This document shows, piece by piece, positions 47,019 through 56,597 of a DNA stretch of 64,000 nucleotides. The DNA is from Galdieria partita. Lineage: Eukaryota; Rhodophyta; Bangiophyceae; Galdieriales; Galdieriaceae. Below the pieces are notes generated by a model. That model saw only the letters and a list, made by a program, of their open reading frames with translations, ran no database searches and was not told the origin of the DNA. Position 1 is the first letter of the stretch. Every line of letters starts with the position of its first letter. The stretch lies in the NCBI GenBank assembly GCA_025991245.1, contig BQMJ01000063.1:62001-126000 (forward strand). The letters run 5' to 3'. Position numbers and translations under genes: made by a program.

Positions 47019-48032
47019 TCATTCACAATCCTCCAAGTAGTGAAACACACGAAGAATAGCGTTCTTATCAAATAGAAACAAGTCCCAATTGTTGCTATTT
47101 TGTTGAGTGTTGTGTTTCATTTCTATGGATGTAAGAATTTGTCCAAACTCCATTCGAGCCTTTAAGGCACCTTCATCGTCATCTCGATAGGCCATCAAAT
47201 ATCTTTTACTTTCATCCATTACTCGCCTTCGATTCCACTCGGTAAGATTTCGAAGAATATTCACAGCAATTTCCAGTAATTTCTATGAAATATCCTATTC
47301 ATAACACTATGGATATCATCTACCTATCGATACTTACTTTTACATCATATGCTGCGTATACCAAAGCATCCTCTGGAATGGGTCTTCTCAACCAAAAATT
47401 TCTGTCTTGTGAAAAGCGTATTTTGAACTAACAAAACCTTCAAAACAGGCAACCGTCCTTTCCAAACCAACCTACAGTCTCTTTTAATTCTAATATAGGA
47501 GTTGATATCTCTTGGTTCACAAAACGCTTTAACAGAGTTATGAATTTCACTGGTAACTGCCTGGTATAGCCTTGTTGTTCTCTAACAGACGGTTTAGTAA
47601 ACCTCAGCAACGTTGTACAAATATACCTCAATATTCGGAAAGCGACTTGAGTATCAAGAACATTACGAAGCCTTACTCCATAAAGCCACCAAAGAGCATC
47701 TGAGTCATATCTACAGTCATGAAACACTTTGAGGATGCGTTCAGATTCTAAAATTTCCTTGAAACCATTTAAAAAGAGTTCTTCTTCAAGTGCACAAACA
47801 TCAAAGATATAAGTTTTCGATCCTGTGCTGACTTGTAAAAGACATAGTCTAGTAAGCAGAAAATGAGTGCCGCTGAGACCCAAATACAAACTTACTTTCC
47901 GTCCCGACTTAGATTAGCACCTTCGCAGTCCACTGCAAGAGTATCACATACAGCGAGGATTTCGTTTACTATGTTCTTTACTCTTTCAGGTTGCACAACC
48001 AGTTCAAAATCATTCTCAGCTTGATTCCACAT
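47019..48032 (-). CDS. RNase D-like 3'-5' exonuclease (EXD1/Egalitarian-like)
   Basis: DEDDy-family exonuclease, likely acting on RNA. About five short exons from ATG 48032 (MWNQAENDFELVVQPERVKN). Exo I is LAVDCEGANLSRDGKLCLLQ (Asp and Glu); Exo II is ILKVFHDCRYDSDALWWLYG; Exo III is DALVYAAYDVK with the Tyr and final Asp. LRNVLDTQVAFRIL and RNFWLRRPIPED are also typical of the family. The C-terminal 80 residues are helical without an HRDC domain. It may be related to EXD1 or WRN-exo-like proteins; a specific orthologue cannot be named. The catalytic residues look complete. Confidence 0.82.
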
Positions 48033-48227
48033 ATTCCTTTATTCACTAACCACTGAATATATTTGTGAAAGAAAAGTCCATTGCGGCAATCTCAGAACAA
48101 TCCACTTTTGAGAATGGTTTCCACCTCTATTCAACACAACTCTTTTGCTACAAAGGTTGAGAACTTTAACAATCCACAAAACTTCTTAGTTATTTGAAAC
48201 TCAACTCTGAAAACACTATATCCTATT

Positions 48228-49322
48228 CTAACAGAAAAATTCATCGGCAGCTTCTTTTATATATTTCTCAACTTGATAACTCTTATTCAAAATGGAAAGT
48301 AGTTTCTTTCTTTCTATCTTCTCGTTTCTAATTTGTTCCAGATAGCTATTCCTGCTTTCTGCCTCTCTTTCTCGTTCAAGAGAATAGTAAACAGCTAACA
48401 ACCTTTTATACCACCACTTCGCAACATTCTCGTTCCTTGGAAAGCCTTTGAGAGCCTCCTTTATGTACGCATCACCTTGTGCTCCAGCTGTTCTGAAGCG
48501 TTCTACTTTATACAGCAGCTCACAAACCTTCAATATTGTATGACAATCTTCAGGAATTACAGGAGGACGTCTTTCATACATCATACGGGCGTGAACCAAT
48601 CTCTTCAAAGCATTACTTACTCTCTTTGCCTCTCTTTTATCTCTTGGAATATATCCAATCAACTGCTGTAGTTGTTCCTTCTCCTCATCTAGCAAAGAAC
48701 CACGTCCACGGAACAGGCCCAAAATACGGAAGACTCTAGAGACATCGTCGTCTTTTCGTGGAACTGAGATGACGTCCATAAACTTGGTATATAAGACTGA
48801 GCCAACTACTTGACCTTCTCGATATACTAAATATCGACTAGGTCTACTACTACTACTACTAGTAGTGGTGGCCTCTGCTAATGGAAGATTCTGAGCCTCA
48901 TCGACTGTCTTTCTTTGGTACAGTTCCAGAGCTCCCTTCCATCTCTGTGCAGTTTCTTTATCTAAAGGATACGCTCCAACCAATTGAATGAGTTCAATCA
49001 CACGAGGAGCTGTCAAATATCCTTGAGTCCTATGCCCCAAAAGAGAAACAGCTCTCTGAAGATCCTGTGTCTTGACAGGAACCACAGGAGGGAGTTTGAA
49101 CCCTCCAGGATTCCTAAATTTCATAAAATATTTTGTTATCGTATACACTGGCTCTTCTACATTATTCTTCTCGGGAGGCCCTGTTACCAGCGTCGAAGTT
49201 GGACACTTGTACCAACCAGGACCCGAGACTTTCTTTAGTGACAAGAGTCCACTGAAAAGAGTGAAGCTGTACTTGTGAAAAACGTTACAGTTATAAGGCG
49301 TAACAAATTGTATTCGTTTCAT
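48228..49322 (-). CDS. unrecognised protein, possibly organellar
   Basis: Single exon, 364 residues, ATG 49322. I recognise no family. The start (MKRIQFVTPYNCNVFHKYSF, then TLFSGLLSLKK) is basic and hydroxylated with no acids, compatible with an organellar leader. Repeated helix-rich blocks follow: FKLPPVVPVKTQDLQRAVSL, GYLTAPRVIELIQLVGAYPL, RVFRILGLFRGRGSLLDEEK and EQLQQLIGYIPRDKREAKRV. Two of these share a pattern (LIQLVGAYPLDKETAQR, QLIGYIPRDKREAKR), suggesting an internal duplication of about 110 residues. A serine run is encoded by AGT repeats at 48842-48867. The C-terminus is strongly charged and helical. Confidence 0.6.
   Translation of the reverse strand: MKRIQFVTPYNCNVFHKYSFTLFSGLLSLKKVSGPGWYKCPTSTLVTGPPEKNNVEEPVYTITKYFMKFRNPGGFKLPPVVPVKTQDLQRAVSLLGHRTQGYLTAPRVIELIQLVGAYPLDKETAQRWKGALELYQRKTVDEAQNLPLAEATTTSSSSSRPSRYLVYREGQVVGSVLYTKFMDVISVPRKDDDVSRVFRILGLFRGRGSLLDEEKEQLQQLIGYIPRDKREAKRVSNALKRLVHARMMYERRPPVIPEDCHTILKVCELLYKVERFRTAGAQGDAYIKEALKGFPRNENVAKWWYKRLLAVYYSLEREREAESRNSYLEQIRNEKIERKKLLSILNKSYQVEKYIKEAADEFFC
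48842..48867. repeat. trinucleotide repeat encoding a Ser run
   Basis: Six or seven CTA/AGT-type triplets within the unrecognised gene encode consecutive serines (with the preceding Thr codons). The tract switches from CTA to AGT orientation part-way, forming a small inverted pair. Confidence 0.75.
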
Positions 49323-49913
49323 AACCGACTTGGCACATATTTAACATAAACTATTTAAGGAATACTCCATCCTCAAGAGCTCTTGATGAGATATGCTGAT
49401 TGTTGCACAATTCCTCATTTTGAGATTTGATCAGCTTCCAATGTTGGCTCGCAAAGTATATACAACATCTCAATAGATACAGGTTGTTCATTATACTAGG
49501 GATAAGTGACTTCTACTCGTTTGACAAGGTTTAACAAGAGTCAGAAGAAAATGATCGATTCCAAAGGATTTACTAAAACGAAATGATACTGTTGATAAAG
49601 TCGAGCGTGTAATGGCTCTCTTTTCTCAAGTTTCACAAGTAACCAAGCTATAAAATGAGCAATTTTCACCTGAAAGTCGCAGCTAGGCAACCGCTTTTCT
49701 ACGTATATGTTATATGACTCTTTGTAAGGTGAAAGAATTGCTTATTATTTCAAGTTATTTGTATATATGAGCCGTATTGAATGTGAATGGAGTACTTGAA
49801 AAGTCCGAAATGCTTTCATCTTAGTGATCACGTACAACTCCTCGACAACAGTTTTAGATTTGGCCTTGTAGTCCTGGTCAATTATCATTATATTTCAGTA
49901 GATTCAAAGAAAT
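49323..49913. other. 591-bp intergenic region
   Basis: Gap between divergent starts of the unrecognised gene and POLE2. AT-rich with scattered stops in all frames. I see no RNA gene and no clear E2F-type site. Confidence 0.5.
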
Positions 49914-51623
49914 ATGATAACTGATGAAACTCGTAAAAGTCATTTCTGCAAGCTTCGGCTATCTATCCAAAGCATTCAAATGATTTCCCGGCAATTAGGA
50001 TTTGTCAATATGAAAGGCACTCGGGCAGATTTGTGTCAACAATTGCACTTTGTATTGAAGAAAAGAAGAGTCTCTGTACAACTAAGTGCCTTGGACAGAT
50101 TGACGGATTTTTATATGACGAACTTAGAACATGAGTCACTTTCTTCTTTCGCAAGCAGGATTTCTCAATTTCTTTCTCTTTGTGGTTCCAGAAACACTAT
50201 TGTTTCTTTAGAAGTTGCAGAGAGAATAATTGAAAATATTTTAAAAGTTTCAAACAAACAACAGTTTCATTCAACACGTGTAATAGACACTTTCCGAGAG
50301 GTGCCTATTCTTTCACTGGGTAGCGAATCAAGTACGATGTATTTCAAAGAAACTACCGGTTTGAAAATCTTCGATACGCCTGAGAATATGCTGGAAAAAT
50401 ACAAGATACGATACAAACTCCTTTTATCGAGAACTTTAGAAAGTAAAAGGGCAGCCTCTTTAGAACAAGGTGAACATCTAGTCACTTTTCACAAGGAACT
50501 GTCATCATCTTTTACTCCTATTCAGAATTTGCATAGCACAGATCACCTCAACGCAAACTTATTTGGCATACTTGGCAAGTTGGAAGGCAAAAAATATTTC
50601 ATTGAAGATGAAACGGGATTCGTGGAGTTGGAATTGAGTGAAATTTGTCCGAATGATAGAATATACACTCAAGGTTGTATCGTACATGTACAAGGAGAAT
50701 GGAACGGTAAAGTGTTCCGAGTAACAAATATGCAAATGCCTTCATTGGTCCCTTCGTTATCTAAAGTAATGGAGCCTAATGCGTTGTTCCAAGGATATGA
50801 TTGTCATATGGATATTCTTGAAAAACAACAAAATCACGTTATGATAATCATATCAGATATTTGGCTTGATCATGATGCAGTTTTCAGCAAACTAGAAAAG
50901 TTACTGACTTCACTACGTGCAGATGATGTTTGTCCTGACACAATTGTTCTTATGGGGGACTTCCTTTCACAATCGCTGAATCCTGAAGAGGACCACTTGC
51001 TACATTTCAACAATGGCTTTCAACTATTGGCATCCTTGCTGCATGAATATATTCCTAATGAGCATAGTCAAGTGATCATTATTCCAGGTCCCAACGATCC
51101 AGTATGTAAACACTATTCATGATCATGAAATATGTTGATTCCTTCCATTTAGGGTATTGCAGACATTCTTCCAAAACCTCCCATCGTGGAGTCTCTGTTG
51201 AATCCTTTGCGACACTCCTTCAAATGCCTAAACGCCACTTCTAATCCAGCCAGACTAGTTTTTCAGAATACCAACATTGTATTGTTTCGAGACAATATTC
51301 AGAAGAAGCTTGTTTCACAAAGTATCTTTATTCTTCCAAACAACTTGGACAGAATAAGGGAAATGATGGTGAAAACATTGCTGGATCAAGGACACCTTTG
51401 TCCACTTCCTATTGATATACAACCCGTCTTTTGGCATCATGAACAAAGTCTCTGGTTGTTTCCGCCTCCTCAACTACTCTTTTTGGGATGTGGTTTAAAA
51501 CCTTTTCAGTATACATACGGAGAAACCCAATGCTTTGGAACGGGATCGTTTGCCTTGGAAGGCTTCTTTTTGGTGTATGAGTCAGCAAACCAGCATATTC
51601 AAGTTTGCCAAATAGAGAATTGA
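49914..51623 (+). CDS. POLE2: DNA polymerase epsilon subunit 2 (DPB2)
   Basis: Non-catalytic B subunit of the leading-strand polymerase. Two exons joined by a short intron near 51104-51153. The N-terminal helical domain includes MISRQLGFVNMKGTRADLCQ. An OB-fold region follows (LNANLFGILGKLEGKKYFIE, DETGFVELELSEICPND, GCIVHVQGEWNGKVFRVTNM). An inactivated calcineurin-like phosphodiesterase domain then carries IIISDIWLDHDAVFSKLEKL, TIVLMGDFLSQS and VIIIPGPNDPGIADILPKPP, and ends QPVFWHHEQSLWLFPPPQLL with FGTGSFA. These are standard POLE2 patterns, including the degenerate metal site. It is one of three genome-maintenance genes in the window. Confidence 0.9.
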
Positions 51624-51898
51624 AAAACAAAAGTTTTACAAAAAGAAAATAAACGTAACCGTACAAACCCTTTAGTAACTCAGCCATCAAGAATATCTCA
51701 GATATACATTCAAACATGTAAAAAATATAAAAAGCAAAAATTATCGACAAGTATTCTATAACCAAGAAGCAAAAGTCATCCACACAACTATAGAACATCC
51801 AAACGTATTCAGTTCCTTTCTTTCGGAACCAAATAGATATCTTCATATCATATGTTGCTTACGAACCTCACCCAACCAAGGTACGAACAACAATGCAG

Positions 51899-54883
51899 TT
51901 AGTGAGAAATATTGTCATCCAATGTCAATTCTCGGTTCAGGGATATCTCTCTAGAATTGGGTCCTCTTCGAGTTCGTACATGGGGACCGATTGGAAACTC
52001 TAACCTCTCACCATTTTCTCCAAAAATAATTGGACGACACTTTGGATCTTCATTCATTAAGGATGAGTTTTGAAAGTGCGCAATCAAATTATTTCTTCCT
52101 TGAATTCTTGCGTACGTAATTTCACAAACTTTTTCAGAATTGAATCTTCCCCATCGCCTTCCATGAAACTCGAAATAAAAGGGAACAATATATGTCGGAT
52201 GACGAAAATTGATAAAGGCATAACCAACATTACATCTATTTTTAAAGTCGATGGGCAAATAAAAAAAGTCAAACTTTCCTCGATGGTTCTCTTCAAGTGT
52301 TGCAAGAAGCATTCGCTGATTGTACTTGTTCGGAATATTTCTAATCATAAGAGCTGTTCTGGTGTCTTCTCCTGAATGAACTTTTTCCACGTAAAGAATA
52401 AATTTGGAACGATCATCTGAAGAACTTCTACGAGACATGTTTCCGTTGGATGAAACACTTCCTGAGGGAGAATCCAAAGAAAATCCTTCTCCAGATGCTC
52501 TATTTCCTCCACTGGGAGAATAAGCGGCAAGGAACATCGGGGTTGACAGTGACCTTGGCGACTGTCTCAAAATATCTTTTGAGGAAAATCCATTCGAATG
52601 ACTAGAAGGAATTGGAGTACTCCTCGAGGAGCTCAAATTATAGGGAGAAGGATCTAGTGGAATCCTTTCCGAAGAACTGACTCCATCCATGATAAACGAG
52701 GGCAACGGCGAAGAGTATTCTCCAAGACCATGCGGATCTGCGTTGTAGGATAAGAAACCAGGAAGAGATTCCGATGAACTCTCTTCTTCCAAAACGTTGT
52801 TGCCACAAGTAGAAAATGGATAACTCGAACTAGCAAACAGTGAATCATTCATAGCGTGATTTCTTACTCCACCAGGTCGGCTGATCTCAATCTTGATCTT
52901 TTTACCGGAAACTTCCGTTTTATTCAATTTGTGAAGTGCGCGCTCAGCATCTCGAACGTCATAAAACTCAATAAACTTATGATGTCTTTTATGAGGCGAC
53001 TCTCGTATTTCTTTGATATCGCCGTACACACCAAATACTTTTCTCAACTCGTCAGCCGTGATACTGGGATCCAAATTAAAAACTACCAAAGTTCCATTAT
53101 TAAACTGTGATGCTGCGTTCGATGAATGAAAGCCTTTCTTCATAGTTTCATTCATAACGGGAGATACTTCATTTGACAAAATAAAACGAGCTTCAAGGGA
53201 TCTTCCATAAAAGGAAACTTTTGGCAATGAATTGACCGCCTCACGGGCATGCCTTAGATCGAAATATGTAGCTTGGATAGCACCACGTCCACCTCTCGAA
53301 CGCTGTTGAGCTCCCAAATCTCTTAAAGGACCAAAGCGTTCTAATAAACACCTCAACTCGCTGTCATCTACACCAGGTGGAATATTCTTGACCAGAATAG
53401 TACGACTTGGGCTCTCAGAGTTCAGACAACGGATATGATTTGGAGATAAAGAATAGTCACCATAAGAATAGCTATTTCTTGTAGTATTCAAGTCAAGACG
53501 TGCAGATGAAGATATCACTCGGGGTGAAGAATATTGGGAACAACTGTTAGATGATGTTTGAATGTCTTTCGTTTCTCGACCATACTCTGCACACTCTAGA
53601 GTGCGAAATGCAGACAAAACGTCTTCAAAGGAAGAACTATATTTGTCATTTGAATATCCAGGATGTTGGAGAATTTTTCTTCTTTGCGAAGTCAGAGAAA
53701 CAGAGTCTTCTATCTTCAACGAGGATGGAGCCGAAGACACAGAGAATCCATTTCGATCTAGGGCATTTAAAGAAGATGAACGAAAAAGACTATCGTTAGC
53801 AACAGAATTAAGATTGGCCAACCGAAAAAGGTTCTGTTGTGAATCATCATAGAAGCCTCCTAAGGATGGATTCCTATCGACAACCGCCGCTCTAAGCGAA
53901 GGACTTTCAAAAGGAGAATATGACGACATGAATGTATCGCTCAGACTTCTTACAGGTTCCTCTCGATTCACTGTTAAACTATCATCCGCAGGTGGCTCAA
54001 ATGAGTTGTTCCTCTGAACAGAGTTGGATGAACATCGAAAATCTTCATAAATACTTTCCTGGTTCCGTTTAGGCGACATATCATTCTCACATGCATTTTC
54101 TACGTGAAACAGAAGGGGTGAACCGAGTCCATTCCTCGAAAATCCACTTCGAAGATTCTGTCTACTCCCAATAGGCTGGATAAATTTTGATTTCCTTGTA
54201 GACAACCCCAAATCTTCATAGCGCTTATCACAGGACGGAGACAATCCCGATAAACCGATATTCTCGTCCGTTGAGTCCTTCTGCAGTAGGTCAGAAGTGG
54301 AACAAGCTGATTTAGTCTTTCCTGAAACGCATTCGTTAGAATTCTGCATTCGTTGCTCATCATCTACATGTAATACTGGGACTGAATAGGGCTTCTTAAG
54401 TAGCTCTTGTGAGGGAAAATTTGAAGGCTTTAACTGAGGAGAAAGAAGAGGTGACAAGTAATTTGGGGAAAAAGATGGTGTGGTGCCTGTGGAATCTTCT
54501 GAAGTATCCGCATCTGGGGCAAAGTGACCTTCATATACTGCCTCCGAGCAAGTCCCTGAGAGTTTCTTGTCTTTTTCATACATTGCAGTCAACGATGAAG
54601 GATATACTTGTTTGTCCAAATTTACATGCTCTCTCTGACAATCGACGAGGGAAGCAGGCTCTATCAAGTGGCCCTTAAGTGTTAGGTTATCGGCGTACTG
54701 GACATAATTCGGGGCCATTTGTTCTTGAACAACTGAATTGTTTTCCTTCAACCAGACTATGTCCTCACAGTTGCCTTCAACAAAGCCTTTCATTTCACTC
54801 CTACTCGAATTGTTCCTTAAGCTTATCTCGTTACTTTTTCGTGACTCTCCACACGAGGCTGTAACTGATAGGGTTGACTCCAT
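51899..54883 (-). CDS. Mei2-like RNA-binding protein (AML family)
   Basis: Large RNA-binding protein related to fission-yeast Mei2 and plant AMLs, which act in meiosis and development. Single exon; I chose ATG 54883 (MESTLSVTASCGESRKSNEI), 994 residues. The N-terminal 480 residues are Ser/Asn-rich and disordered. RRM1 (about 490-565) reads RTILVKNIPPGVDDSELRCL; RRM2 (about 596-670) reads TLVVFNLDPSITADELRKVF and KFIEFYDVRDAERALHKLNK. The diagnostic Mei2 C-terminal RRM is at about 840-940: TALMIRNIPNKYNQRMLLAT, FDFFYLPIDFKNRCNVGYAF, INFRHPTYIVPFYFEFHGRR. RNIPNKY and DFKNRCNVGYAF identify the family with high certainty. Presence in a unicellular alga suggests a role in a sexual or stress switch. 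Confidence 0.94.
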   Translation of the reverse strand: MESTLSVTASCGESRKSNEISLRNNSSRSEMKGFVEGNCEDIVWLKENNSVVQEQMAPNYVQYADNLTLKGHLIEPASLVDCQREHVNLDKQVYPSSLTAMYEKDKKLSGTCSEAVYEGHFAPDADTSEDSTGTTPSFSPNYLSPLLSPQLKPSNFPSQELLKKPYSVPVLHVDDEQRMQNSNECVSGKTKSACSTSDLLQKDSTDENIGLSGLSPSCDKRYEDLGLSTRKSKFIQPIGSRQNLRSGFSRNGLGSPLLFHVENACENDMSPKRNQESIYEDFRCSSNSVQRNNSFEPPADDSLTVNREEPVRSLSDTFMSSYSPFESPSLRAAVVDRNPSLGGFYDDSQQNLFRLANLNSVANDSLFRSSSLNALDRNGFSVSSAPSSLKIEDSVSLTSQRRKILQHPGYSNDKYSSSFEDVLSAFRTLECAEYGRETKDIQTSSNSCSQYSSPRVISSSARLDLNTTRNSYSYGDYSLSPNHIRCLNSESPSRTILVKNIPPGVDDSELRCLLERFGPLRDLGAQQRSRGGRGAIQATYFDLRHAREAVNSLPKVSFYGRSLEARFILSNEVSPVMNETMKKGFHSSNAASQFNNGTLVVFNLDPSITADELRKVFGVYGDIKEIRESPHKRHHKFIEFYDVRDAERALHKLNKTEVSGKKIKIEISRPGGVRNHAMNDSLFASSSYPFSTCGNNVLEEESSSESLPGFLSYNADPHGLGEYSSPLPSFIMDGVSSSERIPLDPSPYNLSSSRSTPIPSSHSNGFSSKDILRQSPRSLSTPMFLAAYSPSGGNRASGEGFSLDSPSGSVSSNGNMSRRSSSDDRSKFILYVEKVHSGEDTRTALMIRNIPNKYNQRMLLATLEENHRGKFDFFYLPIDFKNRCNVGYAFINFRHPTYIVPFYFEFHGRRWGRFNSEKVCEITYARIQGRNNLIAHFQNSSLMNEDPKCRPIIFGENGERLEFPIGPHVRTRRGPNSREISLNRELTLDDNISH

Positions 54884-56597
54884 TAAAACAAAAGCCTCCG
54901 AAGTGAAAAGTTTACCACTCTCTAAACAAAGCAAAAAAGAATCTCACAACACCACCACCACGACGAAAACTTAAACGAAGCTTGCGAAAAAAGCTGAAGT
55001 TAGGGTATGCCAAAATTGGAATTGTTTCTACAGACGCTGTTACAATTGTCAAAATAATAAGCTCAACCTTCTGCTATGAGAGCTGCAATTCACTTTGTCA
55101 CGACCTGCCGACAGTTCCCTTCAAAACTACGAATAACTATACAGTCCCTTGGTTTTCTTCCCAGTTATTTCAAACGTTCCCCTGAAATATGTCACTAACT
55201 GTGTTTGTCAATGACTATATACCTCTACAAATGTGTTACAATCTCAGCTTTGAGCGACCAAGATGGAGAGTGGAAATGACGAAAGGATTTCTTCCCACAA
55301 GTCTCCATTCCAAAAATTTCTATCTCATTGTACGCACCCTCAATTACATTTGGGGGAAACAAAAAATTGTGGAGATAGTGAGATTGTTGCTTAAGGCAGA
55401 TTGTAGACGGTTTCCAGTAAGATTCACTGTTGCTCTTCGTACATACTTTTTACTCACGTTACGTTGTAAGGTAAACAGAACTTCTAGAAGAATTTAAGGA
55501 GTCTGTAAAGTTGAGAGTATCTGGAAGACGGAATCCAAACTGTTAGTTTTTTATATTTTTGTCTTGAGGAGTACAAATTGTAATTGTTATTAAGGTTGAT
55601 GTTGTGGTTGAACAAATTTTTGATAAACAAAACTCAAGCCACTGAACAAAAACTGATTGTTACCTCGAAGCTTTTGACCATGTCTCGTTTTGGCGCCTAC
55701 TCTTGACAGTAACTTTGTCAGAGCAAGAGTTCAACCACTTCGGCTTGGTGTTTATTGTTCAAGCAAGGAACAAAAAGTTTCCCCATATACTTGTATTATG
55801 ACCTGGTGAACTTGAGCAAGTCACCAAGTTAAGGCCCTTCCACCTTTATCACGACTTTCTGGTTCATTATTTAGGACAAAACGATGAACAAGTCTTTCAG
55901 GCTCCATCATCAGCAAGCCTAGTCACTATGCCACTATGGCTATCACAACGTTACATCGTCACACAAAGACGAGTTTACACAGTCAACTTGATGCAACTGC
56001 CTGTCGAGGTTTAAAGCATAACAGGTCTATCGACGATTTCCTAACACTAAGCAACGCTTTCTTTTAAAGGTTCCTTCTATAAGGGACACCGATACTACTG
56101 TACTTGATAAAAGATAACGTTGAACATCTTGAAGCAGAAGGTACATTTCACAAGAAAGGATGTAGAGGGGAGAAAAGTTAAATTTGGAAGAAAATAAGGT
56201 GGCGAGTTATGGATCGATAATAAAGATACTGTAGATGATCTGTTCGTTACCAAGAATATACTATGGAGTAATCAACAGGACTCAAAAATTAGCTATTCCG
56301 TGCAAAAGCGAGGAGTTTTAACCCAGCCGTTCCACCTCGTTCACTTGAGGTTTTGTCCGCGTTGTAAAATGATAGAAATCCAAACATAGCGTGCCATAAG
56401 GAAGAATATTTTTTCTTATTCTGGGGATATGAAGTTTAAAGTCACCCAAGAAATATAAAATTCAGGCCAACTTCAAGTTGCGCCAACCATTTGGGCGAAT
56501 AAGGCCATCCTTCTAGAATCTCTTTGTCTCGTGTCCTGGCGAAAGCACAATGCCACCTCTGTTCCGGTCAATCCTCTCATGAAATTTGCTTTCAACT
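54884..56597. other. 1.7-kb intergenic region, longest in the window
   Basis: Lies between divergent Mei2-like and ABCA genes. It has a C/A-rich CACCACCACGACG stretch near 54950 and a TTTTGGCGCC E2F-like hexamer core at 55688-55697. A reading frame at 55189-55497 shows no family features. I see no tRNA, snRNA or repeat. It could hold a non-coding RNA or long leaders. Confidence 0.45.

Noticed and set aside
55189-55497. 102-codon open frame in the 1.7-kb gap
   Set aside because: Starts at ATG but shows no domain, leader or conserved-looking block; kept only as a note in the gap entry.
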